Origin: Cellvibrio sp. 79
GTDB taxonomy: Bacteria; Pseudomonadota; Gammaproteobacteria; Pseudomonadales; Cellvibrionaceae
Assembly (NCBI GenBank): GCA_003056245.1
Contig: MVDH01000002.1
Location: 1 to 64,000 of the forward strand
Reading direction: 5' to 3'
DNA: 64,000 nt
A program made the translations under genes and the position numbers. Below the pieces are notes generated by a model. It did no database searches. It was given only the letters and a program-made list of their open reading frames with translations, and was not told the origin of the DNA. Positions 1 through 6,750 of this stretch are shown here, in pieces (positions within the stretch are counted from its first letter, which is position 1; each line of letters starts with the position of its first letter).

Positions 1-1095
1 ATTTTACATAACCATGTATTCACCAATGGAACACAAAGCGCGAATGACACCTTCTACCTTCACACCGATCATTTGGGATCGGTAGAAGCGACAACCAATG
101 CGTTGGGTCAGTTTGTAAACCGCATGAGTTTTGGTGCATGGGGTGAGCGGCAAAAGTCGGATTGGAAACCGGGAAATCCGACAGAAAGTTTCTTAACGTC
201 AAATGGATTTACGGGGCATGATCAAGTTGATCAGTACAATCTTGTTCATATGGGTGGGCGGGTTTATGATCCGAATCTTGGTCGATTCCTGAGTGCAGAC
301 CTCTTCATCCAATCGCCATACGATACGCAAAGTTTTAATCGTTACTCGTACACATTTAATAATCCGTTGAGTTACACAGATCCAACTGGGTATAGCTCTA
401 AAGGCACTACGGGAAGTATGTGTTCGCCTACGTCGACACCGTGTGGTGGTTACGACGAGGTATTTGTTAGGGGCACTAGAAATGGATTAACAGGGTGGAA
501 CATGGATAATTTTATCCGTGATCAAATTGCCCAAAGCAGCCAAACAGAATTGCTATTAATGTATGGGGATGTTGGTAGCATAACGGCGATAAATGGGACG
601 GCATTTTTTGGAGTTACTAACGCTGTAACGGGAGTTGGCAGGGGTGATGAAGCACAACAGGATGCTGACACGGCAGCTGCTGAGAAAATGCTGGGTGCTA
701 CAGTTTTTCTAGGCGTTAAGCTTGTTGGGCCTGGTGGTAAAGCGAAAAGCGCGAAGGCATTGGCGACTGGGGATGCGGCCAAGGCGGCGAAGAGGGTTTT
801 ATCCAAAGAAGAAAAAGCAGTTAAAGATGCAGCAGGGAAGGGAAATAACATAACTGTTAAAACCCAAAAGGAGGCAGAACAAATTTTGGAAAAAATGCGA
901 CCAAACATACCATGGAGTGAAACTTACGGGCCAAAAACAAAAGTTGGAAAAGAAATTCATCCTGTAGATGGCAGCGGTAATGCTCCGGGTTTGGATTATG
1001 AGTTGCCTCATATTAAATGGCGTGATTGGTCAGGGGGTAAGTCCTCTGGTGCTGAAGGACATATATATTTTGAATCAGTTAATGGGAAGTTCTAG
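1..1095 (+). CDS. Rhs-family protein, C-terminal part with polymorphic toxin tip (5' truncated by window)
   Basis: The reading frame is open from base 1, so this is the 3' end of a larger rhs gene; the TTG at 73 is not a true start. The visible part opens with the YLHTDHLGSVEATTN motif and carries the conserved Rhs core signature GGRVYDPNLGRFLSAD, then the NPLSYTDPTG boundary (about base 400). In Rhs proteins this boundary separates the conserved shell from a variable effector tip. The tip here is about 230 residues. Its middle is Ala/Lys rich and its end has an acidic/His cluster (LDYELPHIKWRDW, then GAEGHIYF). Its activity is not recognised; the His/Asp/Glu pattern suggests an enzymatic toxin, possibly a nuclease, but that is a guess. 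Rhs tips are normally delivered by type VI secretion or at the cell surface to rival cells. The next gene starts 2 bp downstream and is the likely immunity gene. Confidence 0.9.
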   Translation: MLHNHVFTNGTQSANDTFYLHTDHLGSVEATTNALGQFVNRMSFGAWGERQKSDWKPGNPTESFLTSNGFTGHDQVDQYNLVHMGGRVYDPNLGRFLSADLFIQSPYDTQSFNRYSYTFNNPLSYTDPTGYSSKGTTGSMCSPTSTPCGGYDEVFVRGTRNGLTGWNMDNFIRDQIAQSSQTELLLMYGDVGSITAINGTAFFGVTNAVTGVGRGDEAQQDADTAAAEKMLGATVFLGVKLVGPGGKAKSAKALATGDAAKAAKRVLSKEEKAVKDAAGKGNNITVKTQKEAEQILEKMRPNIPWSETYGPKTKVGKEIHPVDGSGNAPGLDYELPHIKWRDWSGGKSSGAEGHIYFESVNGKF

Positions 1096-1097
1096 CT

Positions 1098-1472
1098 ATG
1101 AATTTTACAAGTTTAGGTGAAGTTCTATCGGATGATTGTAGGGAGGAACTATATAATCAGCTTATTGCTAAATCTGAGCGTTTTTTTCTGAAGGATCGAA
1201 GTAGTTCTATTCCAGTGGCTTGTCGTTTTGCGTGTTCGCAATCTTACGATAGTTTTCAACGTGAATGGTTCGATGAAAAATTATCTTATGTTGTATATAT
1301 GGAGAATTATGGTGTTATGGTTTTAACCGAGCCCTATAAGTTTCTAAAATTTTTGGAAGAGAGGGAGCCGTGGGAAGATTACGATGTTTGCATTTTTGAT
1401 AGAGGGTTGACATTTTGCGTTGCTTTAACGCACAACGATGAAATTAAATTTATCAATTTGGTGCATGCCTAG
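1098..1472 (+). CDS. Putative immunity protein for the Rhs toxin tip
   Basis: A 124-aa soluble, acidic protein that starts 2 bp after the rhs stop codon; GGAAG sits just upstream of the ATG. It has no signal peptide or membrane segment. The family is not recognised from sequence. The assignment rests on position: an Rhs/CDI-type toxin tip is almost always followed directly by a small cognate immunity gene. Acidity and aromatic richness (REPWEDYDVCIFDRG near the C-terminus) are usual for immunity proteins that cap a basic toxin. A strong terminator follows 29 bp after the stop. It could also be a non-immunity orphan. Confidence 0.7.
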   Translation: MNFTSLGEVLSDDCREELYNQLIAKSERFFLKDRSSSIPVACRFACSQSYDSFQREWFDEKLSYVVYMENYGVMVLTEPYKFLKFLEEREPWEDYDVCIFDRGLTFCVALTHNDEIKFINLVHA

Positions 1473-1501
1473 GGTGTTGTCCTATCCAACTGCTCAAACC
1501 A

Positions 1502-1532
1502 AAAATTGCCGCTTTTTTATAGCGGCAATTTT
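1502..1532. terminator. Bidirectional intrinsic terminator
   Basis: A perfect 12-bp inverted repeat (AAAATTGCCGCT / AGCGGCAATTTT) with a 7-nt loop, flanked by A and T runs. It lies between the convergent rhs-immunity unit (plus) and the SymE-like gene (minus) and can serve both. Confidence 0.85.
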
Positions 1533-1543
1533 ATTTGTGTTCC

Positions 1544-1768
1544 TCACTCCGTCGTCAACACCAAACACCCACGCATAACCCGAATGGTGAAAGGTGCATC
1601 AATATTAAATCCCGCCTGCTGTAACCAATGGCCTTTCAGTTGCAGCCAGGGCACGGTGGCCTGTGGTGGGTAGTGTGTCTTGCGTCGATAGTCATAGGTA
1701 ATGCACCCGGTTTTGATTTTACGGATGTGACAGGGTGGTGTTGTGTTCGTAGAATCGCGTCTAGCCAT
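1544..1768 (-). CDS. SymE-family type I toxin
   Basis: A 74-aa protein whose C-terminal half has the SymE signature: PWLQLKGHWLQQAGF followed by TIRVMRGCLVLTTE. SymE proteins have an AbrB-like swapped-hairpin fold; the E. coli member is an SOS-induced toxin that affects nucleic acids and is controlled by the antisense RNA SymR. The start ATG at 1766-1768 has an AGGAGT ribosome site 6 nt upstream. SymE-like genes commonly accompany Rhs loci, as here. Any antisense RNA would be encoded on the plus strand over the 5' end, but no promoter for it was firmly identified. A hairpin lies 33 nt upstream (1801-1831). Confidence 0.85.
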   Translation of the reverse strand: MARRDSTNTTPPCHIRKIKTGCITYDYRRKTHYPPQATVPWLQLKGHWLQQAGFNIDAPFTIRVMRGCLVLTTE

Positions 1769-1800
1769 TGTTGACTCCTGATTAGTCAGTTGTGGTTAGC

Positions 1801-1831
1801 TGGCTGTGAGTGTTGGTAGCACTCACCGCCA
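1801..1831. repeat. Hairpin upstream of the SymE-like gene
   Basis: TGGC-T-GTGAGTG, a 7-nt loop, then CACTCAC-C-GCCA: a 7-bp perfect stem extended by 4 more pairs across a one-base mismatch. There is no T-run, so it is not a typical terminator. It sits between the SymE start and the recombinase remnant, overlapping that fragment's first codons. It could be a regulatory structure, an operator or a recombination site; function unknown. Confidence 0.5.
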
Positions 1832-2102
1832 GCGTTTGTTAAATCGGTTAACGCACCATGGCAGTTGCCATTTACTGCCTCATGCGATGGCCACGCACAT
1901 GCTGGAAAATGGCGCGGACATTCGCTTTCTCCAAATGAGGCTGGGCGACGCGGATTTAACAACGACGCAAATTTATACCCACGTCAGTATCGAAAAATTG
2001 CGTGCGGTTCACGCGCAGACGCATCCGGCAAAACTTACGGATAAAAAAATATTGCTTGCTGAATTAGCGCGGAAACTGGATGAGGATGGCGTTGAGGATT
2101 AA
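1806..2102 (+). pseudogene. Degenerate tyrosine recombinase (XerC/D-like), C-terminal fragment
   Basis: Only the C-terminal catalytic portion of a tyrosine recombinase remains, from [20 protein letters not shown] to [15 protein letters not shown]. The family HxLRH box reads HLLPH, so the second catalytic Arg is replaced by Pro. The LGHA box reads LGDA, losing a conserved His. The catalytic Tyr of TQIYTH is present. The first ~20 residues have no recognisable similarity, and about two thirds of a normal integrase is missing. This is a relic that records past mobility at the Rhs tip, not an active enzyme. Confidence 0.8.
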
Positions 2103-2277
2103 CGGTGGGCGCAAAACTGCCTGTGTTGCGCTCTCTACGGACGCTATACCCCAAGTGCAGTGCGCGTCGATAAATGGTTGGTTTAAAAAAGTGGAGATAT
2201 CGAAACTTTATAGTAGCTTTTTTAAAGTTGTACATAGAGAATCAAATATCCACACCCACCCAGAAAGGAAAAAAGTG

Positions 2278-2475
2278 ATGAGTGAATACTACGTTATTGA
2301 GAGATTGGCAGACGATGGTTCTGGAGAACTCGAATATGTTGTTGTTGGTAATGGAGAAACTAAGGGGACATTTACAAGCGAATTTTATGCTTATGAATTG
2401 TGTATTGAATTAAATGCTGAGCTAGAGCAACAAAATAAACCTAAACCAAAATCCCACTCGCCGGGTATGCGGTAG
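2278..2475 (+). CDS. Small hypothetical protein
   Basis: A 65-aa acidic protein starting MSEYYVIERLADDG, with a Lys/Pro-rich tail. The ATG at 2278 follows AGGAAAAAAG, a usable ribosome site; the frame is open further upstream (to 2080) but that part overlaps the recombinase remnant and has no site. No family recognised. In this Rhs junction it could be an orphan immunity gene or part of a small antitoxin-like cassette; that is context only. Confidence 0.45.
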   Translation: MSEYYVIERLADDGSGELEYVVVGNGETKGTFTSEFYAYELCIELNAELEQQNKPKPKSHSPGMR

Positions 2476-2801
2476 TAAATCGTGTGCGGACAGATTGAAA
2501 AAACAATAGCGCACGCACCCCATCCTGTGGCTACACCACAACAGCACCACTTAATATAACGTGGGAATTATGCGCAGTATTTGGTTGGCGTTGCCAAAAA
2601 GCCAGCAACGCCAACCAAGCCACTGTCCGCGCTGCGCGCCGCATGATTTACGCTGTGTTAAATACCGCTGTTGTTCTAGAGGGGCTGCAAAAGGGCATCC
2701 ATTTTTATACATGTATAAATTATTACACCAAAAACCGCGTTGGGGGCTGTGTGCAAAAAATCCCAAGCGCATGCTAGCCTGCGCAGACTTGAAAGCGGCT
2801 G
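2476..2801. other. Gene-free stretch with long hairpin, Rhs-junction debris
   Basis: No convincing gene. An 86-codon frame spans 2561-2821 but is rich in Cys, Arg and His and lacks a ribosome site, so it is probably non-coding. The main feature is the 14-bp hairpin at 2581-2618. The rest looks like leftovers of tip-cassette displacement between the recombinase remnant and the orphan Rhs tail. Confidence 0.5.
2581..2618. repeat. Perfect 14-bp inverted repeat
   Basis: TTGGTTGGCGTTGC (2581-2594) pairs perfectly with GCAACGCCAACCAA (2605-2618) across a 10-nt loop containing CAAAAAG. There is no T-run after it. It could be a recombination-site hairpin, a RNA structure or a miniature-element remnant. 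Confidence 0.75.
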
Positions 2802-3104
2802 ATGCGTCAGGCTTACGTTAACAAACTTAACTCTCTTGCCCAAAAAACTGCCCAGATAAAAAAAGCTGGCGTACCTAAAGAAGAGATTGCAAAAATATTA
2901 CAAGCAGAACATCGAGCATTAAGTGAACAATATAAATTAACTCCGCAAAATATGCTTGATAAAATTTATGCAAGAAATGTTGAAAAATATGGAGATAAGC
3001 TTGGCCGATCTATTGATTGGTTGAAAGGCCAAGGTAAAAGTTGGGATCAGATTATAGAGTCTGCGACTGTGTCGGCATGTTTTACCTCACAACTCAACCA
3101 ATAG
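2802..3104 (+). pseudogene. Orphan Rhs C-terminal tail fragment
   Basis: A 100-aa frame whose residues 1-88 resemble a conserved Rhs toxin tail (AYVNKLNSLAQKTAQIKKAG ... NVEKYGDKLGRSIDWL, GKSWDQIIESAT). It has no Rhs shell. Orphan tip cassettes of this kind lie downstream of the current tip in Rhs loci and represent displaced older tips. The last ~12 residues (VSACFTSQLNQ) do not continue the expected pattern, suggesting a truncation or frame change. No good ribosome site precedes the ATG, and a stop lies four codons upstream. It is probably not expressed. Confidence 0.6.
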
Positions 3105-3575
3105 TTACAAACCCAAATCACTCAAACCCGGATGATCATCCGGGCGGCGCCCTTGCGGCCAATGGAATTTGCGTTCACTTTCCCGAATAGCCAAATCGTT
3201 AATGCTGGCATAACGTTTTTGCATTAAACCATTTTCATCAAATTCCCAATTTTCATTGCCGTAAGAGCGGAACCATTGGCTTGCATCGTCATGCCATTCA
3301 TACGCGAAACGCACGGCGATGCGATTACCTTCATAAGCCCACAACTCTTTAATCAAACGGTATTCCTTTTCTCTCTCCCATTTACGCGTTAAAAATTCAA
3401 CGATTTGTGCGCGGCCTCGGGGAAATTCACTGCGATTGCGCCATTGGCTATCCGCTGTGTAAGCGAGCGATACTTTATGTGGATCGCGATTGTTCCAGCC
3501 ATCTTCGGCGGCGCGTACTTTTTGGATGGCGGTCTCGCGTGTAAAGGGTGGAAGTGGTGGGCGTGATTCAGTCAT
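3105..3575 (-). CDS. NTF2-like protein, DUF1348 family
   Basis: A 156-aa protein of the nuclear transport factor 2-like superfamily, DUF1348 type, shown by the [18 protein letters not shown] start, [11 protein letters not shown] and [11 protein letters not shown] motifs. These cone-shaped alpha+beta folds bind small molecules; no reaction is established for the family. It is the last gene of a minus-strand set (AhpD-like, PPOX-like, GST, this one) with 34-60 bp spacing, probably one transcript controlled by the divergent LysR regulator. Confidence 0.85.
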   Translation of the reverse strand: MTESRPPLPPFTRETAIQKVRAAEDGWNNRDPHKVSLAYTADSQWRNRSEFPRGRAQIVEFLTRKWEREKEYRLIKELWAYEGNRIAVRFAYEWHDDASQWFRSYGNENWEFDENGLMQKRYASINDLAIRESERKFHWPQGRRPDDHPGLSDLGL

Positions 3576-3628
3576 TGGGTCGCTCCTGGGTAAAAGTTAT
3601 AAATTAAAATTTCAAATAAAAAATCAAA

Positions 3629-4240
3629 TTAATCACTAAATCGTTGAATTCCGGGCATGGTGACATAGCCGGTTAAGTGTTCAATGCGACCCATCCAGTT
3701 TTGTACATATAAATAAGGCTCAAGATCAAACTTCCCTTCGTTAACCAGTGCGATGTAGGGATAAATTGCAATATCAGCAATAGTCAGTGTGTTATTCGCG
3801 AGCCAGTGACGGGTTTGCAAATGCAAATTCAATACCGATAAAACCTGCGTGGTAATTTTTGTTGCTTCGTCGATATTAATCGCGCGGCCAAATTTATAGT
3901 GTAGGCGCAATGCATTAGGGCCGCGTGCGATTTCATTGGCGGCAACGGCCAGCCAGCTCACTACTTCTGCCATTTTTGCCGGATCTTGCGGGAACCATTC
4001 ATCTGCACCATAAGTGCGCGCAAGGTAAACCAGGATCGCCTGGCTATCGCGCACAACGGTATCGCCATCGGTTAATACCGGCGTTTGCCCGAATGGATTT
4101 AATTGTAAAAAGCTTTCGCTTTTATGTTCGCGCTCAGCACTATTTAACAAACGGCTTTGATAATCCAGGCTTAATAATGAAAGCAATAAACGTACTTTAT
4201 GGCAGTTGCCGGATAAGCTAAATTCATGAAGTGTCAGCAT
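3629..4240 (-). CDS. Glutathione S-transferase family protein
   Basis: A 203-aa cytosolic GST. The N-terminal thioredoxin-like domain starts MLTLHEFSLSGNCHKVRLLL and includes the cis-Pro loop QTPVLTDGD and the glutathione-contacting VRDSQAILVYLA. The helical C-terminal domain includes the N-capping motif TIADIAIYPY. The ATG at 4240 was chosen because AAGGA lies 8 nt upstream; an in-frame ATG at 4261 adds seven poorly conserved residues. It lies with PPOX-like and AhpD-like genes, suggesting electrophile or peroxide detoxification. Confidence 0.9.
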   Translation of the reverse strand: MLTLHEFSLSGNCHKVRLLLSLLSLDYQSRLLNSAEREHKSESFLQLNPFGQTPVLTDGDTVVRDSQAILVYLARTYGADEWFPQDPAKMAEVVSWLAVAANEIARGPNALRLHYKFGRAINIDEATKITTQVLSVLNLHLQTRHWLANNTLTIADIAIYPYIALVNEGKFDLEPYLYVQNWMGRIEHLTGYVTMPGIQRFSD

Positions 4241-4283
4241 GTTCGTATTCCTTGTGTGCATCAGAAAAACAATAATATATAAA

Positions 4284-4907
4284 TCAGTTGTCGCGTTGTT
4301 GGGAAAGCAGTAATTGCAATTGTGCCTTCAGGTTTTCATTTTCGGTAACAAGGGGTTCAATCATCGTTTGCACTTGTTCCTTGGTATAGCGCGGCACAAT
4401 GTGTTGCGGGCAATTCCACTCGAACGCTTCCACCGTAATTAAAAAAGCGCGCTCGATACGTGCACGATATTCCGGGTTTTCCAGCGCAGCAATAATTTCC
4501 GGTTGATCCTGTTCGTGTACTACACGTGCACGGCCCCAGATTTTCAAGCGATGACGGCCGGGATAATCCATCAAAATTAAACTAATGCGATCATCAGCGT
4601 TAATATTACCCACACTGATATATTGGCGATTGCCGCGAAAATCGGCAAAGCCAATCGTGCGCGAATCGATCACTTTTAAAAAGCCAATCGGGCCACCGCG
4701 ATGCTGCACATAAGGCCAGCCATTTTCACCGACGGTTGCCTGGTAAAAACTATCGCGCATTTCAATAAATTGCACTTCAGCGTCAGTCAATTCATTGCGC
4801 GGATTCTCGGCCAGTTCAAAACCGCGATTCGCCTCACGGCTACCGTACAATTCCTGCGCGGCTTTCACGCTGGGTGTGAACGTAATATCAGCAAAGGCGC
4901 GTGGCAT
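4284..4907 (-). CDS. Pyridoxamine 5'-phosphate oxidase-family flavoprotein
   Basis: A 207-aa FMN-binding split-barrel protein of the PPOX-like type, with FIEMRDSFYQATVGENGWPY, RGGPIGFLKVID and the GNINADDRISLILMDYP strand characteristic of the family. Such proteins bind FMN or F420 and reduce small molecules; a specific substrate cannot be read. Residues after ~175 (KEQVQTMIEPLVTENENLKA) look like a C-terminal helix or short coiled coil. Two start codons lie close together (ATG at 4913 and 4907); the GGAG upstream is better placed for 4907. Confidence 0.85.
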   Translation of the reverse strand: MPRAFADITFTPSVKAAQELYGSREANRGFELAENPRNELTDAEVQFIEMRDSFYQATVGENGWPYVQHRGGPIGFLKVIDSRTIGFADFRGNRQYISVGNINADDRISLILMDYPGRHRLKIWGRARVVHEQDQPEIIAALENPEYRARIERAFLITVEAFEWNCPQHIVPRYTKEQVQTMIEPLVTENENLKAQLQLLLSQQRDN

Positions 4908-4966
4908 AATCATTACTCCGGTGAAAACGGAAATTTTTTCGATTAAAAATTGCTGGCAGATAGCAG

Positions 4967-5506
4967 TTATTGCGCAAGTGAAATGTTGGGAAAATCAATT
5001 TCAACACGGCTGGCTTTACCCAATATATTGGTTAATAAATTCATTCCGACATGGGTAATAATTTCCACAATATCCGCATCGGAGTAACCAGCGTTGCGCG
5101 CTTCAATAATGTCGGCGGTGGTGATATCGCCATTGTGTTCTACCAGCGAGCGCGCAAGTTTTACGGCGACCGAAGCTTTTGCATCCTGGCTGGTGCCGTT
5201 GCGATTGGCTTCGATCTCGGCGCCGTTTAATCCGGTACTTTTACCAATCGCAGTGTGGGCCGACAAACAATATTCGCACGCATTTTGTTGCGCTAATGCC
5301 AGCGCAATTCGCTCGCGGGTTTGCGCACTCAGGCTACCTTCATTGGCAATACCGTAAAGCCCAAGGAATGCGCGCAAGGCGGCGGGCGAGTTGGCAAATA
5401 CGCGCAGGAAATTGGGCACCATTCCTATTTGTTGCTGGATAGCGTTAAACAATGCGGCTTGTTCGGTCGTTGCAGTTTGATTGGTAACGGTGTTGATTCT
5501 GCTCAT
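4967..5506 (-). CDS. Carboxymuconolactone decarboxylase/AhpD-like protein
   Basis: A 179-aa all-helical protein with the AhpD-type redox motif C77-E-Y-C80 followed by H84 (NACEYCLSAHTAIGK), as in peroxidase-associated CMD proteins. It therefore probably acts as an alkylhydroperoxidase-like thiol enzyme rather than a true decarboxylase. The ATG at 5506 follows GAGG at good distance; the frame extends 25 codons upstream without support. It is the first gene of the minus-strand four-gene set and is divergent from the LysR gene, the usual arrangement for a regulator and its target. Confidence 0.88.
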   Translation of the reverse strand: MSRINTVTNQTATTEQAALFNAIQQQIGMVPNFLRVFANSPAALRAFLGLYGIANEGSLSAQTRERIALALAQQNACEYCLSAHTAIGKSTGLNGAEIEANRNGTSQDAKASVAVKLARSLVEHNGDITTADIIEARNAGYSDADIVEIITHVGMNLLTNILGKASRVEIDFPNISLAQ

Positions 5507-5618
5507 GGTGTTGACCTCGTATCCGGAGAGTAATGTTTGGGTAATTCCGATCGATGTTCTCGACTGAGGCCATATTGCCAATTGCAGCGAATGTGATGAA
5601 TACTCACAAATGGCAATT

Positions 5619-5643
5619 GATTATTTCCAGAATAGAAATAATC
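5619..5643. promoter_or_regulatory. Inverted repeat in divergent promoter, probable LysR operator
   Basis: GATTATTTC - 7 nt (CAGAATA) - GAAATAATC, a perfect 9-bp inverted repeat containing a T-N11-A core. It lies 56 nt before the LysR start and 113 nt before the AhpD-like start, where LysR-family proteins usually bind. Role is inferred from position and symmetry. Confidence 0.6.
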
Positions 5644-5698
5644 GCTAGCCAAAATCCCGCATCGTCTCCCGTGGAAATAGCCTTTAGCTGGAAAATTT

Positions 5699-6598
5699 AT
5701 GGACCGTTTAACCGAAATGCAAATCTATGTGGCAGTTGCCGAGTGCGAGGGCTTTGCGGCGGCGGCGCGGCGACTAACTATTTCTCCGCCGGTCGCAACC
5801 CGTGCGGTGGCTGATCTTGAGGCGCGGCTCGGGGTTAAGTTATTGAACCGCACCACGCGTTATGTGCGCGTAACTGATGCGGGCCAGCGTTACTTGGAAG
5901 ATGCGCGCCGCGTTATTGCGGCGGCGGATGAGGCGGATGAGGCGGCCATCGGTGTTAACGGTGAGCCGCGCGGGCATCTCACGGTAACAGCGCCGGTTTT
6001 GTTCGGGCGCATCTATGTTATGCCGGGCATTGTGGATTATTTGCAGCGTTTTCCAGCGACTGAAGTGTCTGCCCTGTTTGTGGATCGCGTGGTGAATTTA
6101 TTAGAGGAAGGCATTGATGTGGCGCTGCGTATTGGCGAGCTGGGCGATTCCAGTTTCCATGCTGTGCGTGTGGGCAGCGTGCGCCGCGTGTTGTGCGCGT
6201 CGCCGGAATATATTGTGCGCCATGGTTTGCCTGCGCATCCGGGAGCGTTGCTGAATCATCAGTTAATTGTGGCGACCAATCTGGGGATGAATATCGAGTG
6301 GCGTTTTATGCAAGATGGCAAACCTTTGTCGATTCGTATCAAGCCACGTTTGAGTGTGACCAGTAATGATTCCGCTATTGAAGCTGCCGTATGTGGTTTG
6401 GGGATTACGCGAGTGATGTCTTATCAGATTGCGCATGAATTGGAACAGGGAAAATTAAAAATCCTGCTGAGTGAATTTGAGCCGGATATTGTGCCTGTCC
6501 ATATTTTGCATCGCGAAGGGCGTTACTCTTCAGCAAAAATTCGCAGTTTTATTGATTTACTGGCTGAACGTTTGCGCGCCCACAAATCGCTTAATTAA
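5699..6598 (+). CDS. LysR-family transcriptional regulator
   Basis: A 299-aa regulator with an N-terminal winged helix-turn-helix (MDRLTEMQIYVAVAECEGFA ... LGVKLLNRTTRYVRVTDAG, residues 1-60) and a periplasmic-binding-like effector domain (about 90-295). It belongs to the large LTTR subgroup with the RTTR..VTDAG recognition region. The start at 5699 is the canonical MDRL N-terminus. Divergent transcription from the AhpD/PPOX/GST/NTF2 genes suggests it controls them in response to a toxic or oxidising small molecule; the ligand is unknown. A terminator lies 75 bp downstream. Confidence 0.93.
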   Translation: MDRLTEMQIYVAVAECEGFAAAARRLTISPPVATRAVADLEARLGVKLLNRTTRYVRVTDAGQRYLEDARRVIAAADEADEAAIGVNGEPRGHLTVTAPVLFGRIYVMPGIVDYLQRFPATEVSALFVDRVVNLLEEGIDVALRIGELGDSSFHAVRVGSVRRVLCASPEYIVRHGLPAHPGALLNHQLIVATNLGMNIEWRFMQDGKPLSIRIKPRLSVTSNDSAIEAAVCGLGITRVMSYQIAHELEQGKLKILLSEFEPDIVPVHILHREGRYSSAKIRSFIDLLAERLRAHKSLN

Positions 6599-6671
6599 CG
6601 AAAACCATTTGGTTAATTGGGATCGGGTAGTTAGCGGCAATCATTAAATTAGTCCGATAAAAATTTCAGGC

Positions 6672-6700
6672 AAAAAAAATCCGGCGTTGCCGGATTTTTT
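6672..6700. terminator. Bidirectional intrinsic terminator
   Basis: ATCCGGC / GCCGGAT stem (6679-6685 and 6689-6695) with a 3-nt loop, preceded by eight As and followed by seven Ts. It separates the convergent LysR and M48 genes. Confidence 0.85.
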
Positions 6701-6750
6701 TAAGTGTGAATCTGCATCGGAAAAGCGGTTTGATTATTCGTTTTTTGCGT

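Noticed and set aside
73-1095. rhs gene starting at TTG 73
   Set aside because: The frame is open to base 1 with conserved Rhs residues (YLHTDHLG) before 73; the gene is truncated by the window edge.
2080-2277. Longer N-terminus for the small acidic protein
   Set aside because: It overlaps the recombinase remnant and has no ribosome site; ATG 2278 has AGGAAAAAAG just upstream.
1801-2618. Integron attC sites
   Set aside because: The hairpins are clear, but the RYYYAAC/GTTRRRY end boxes are not visible.
2561-2821. 86-codon frame as a gene
   Set aside because: Cys/Arg/His-rich, without ribosome site, spans a hairpin; probably non-coding.
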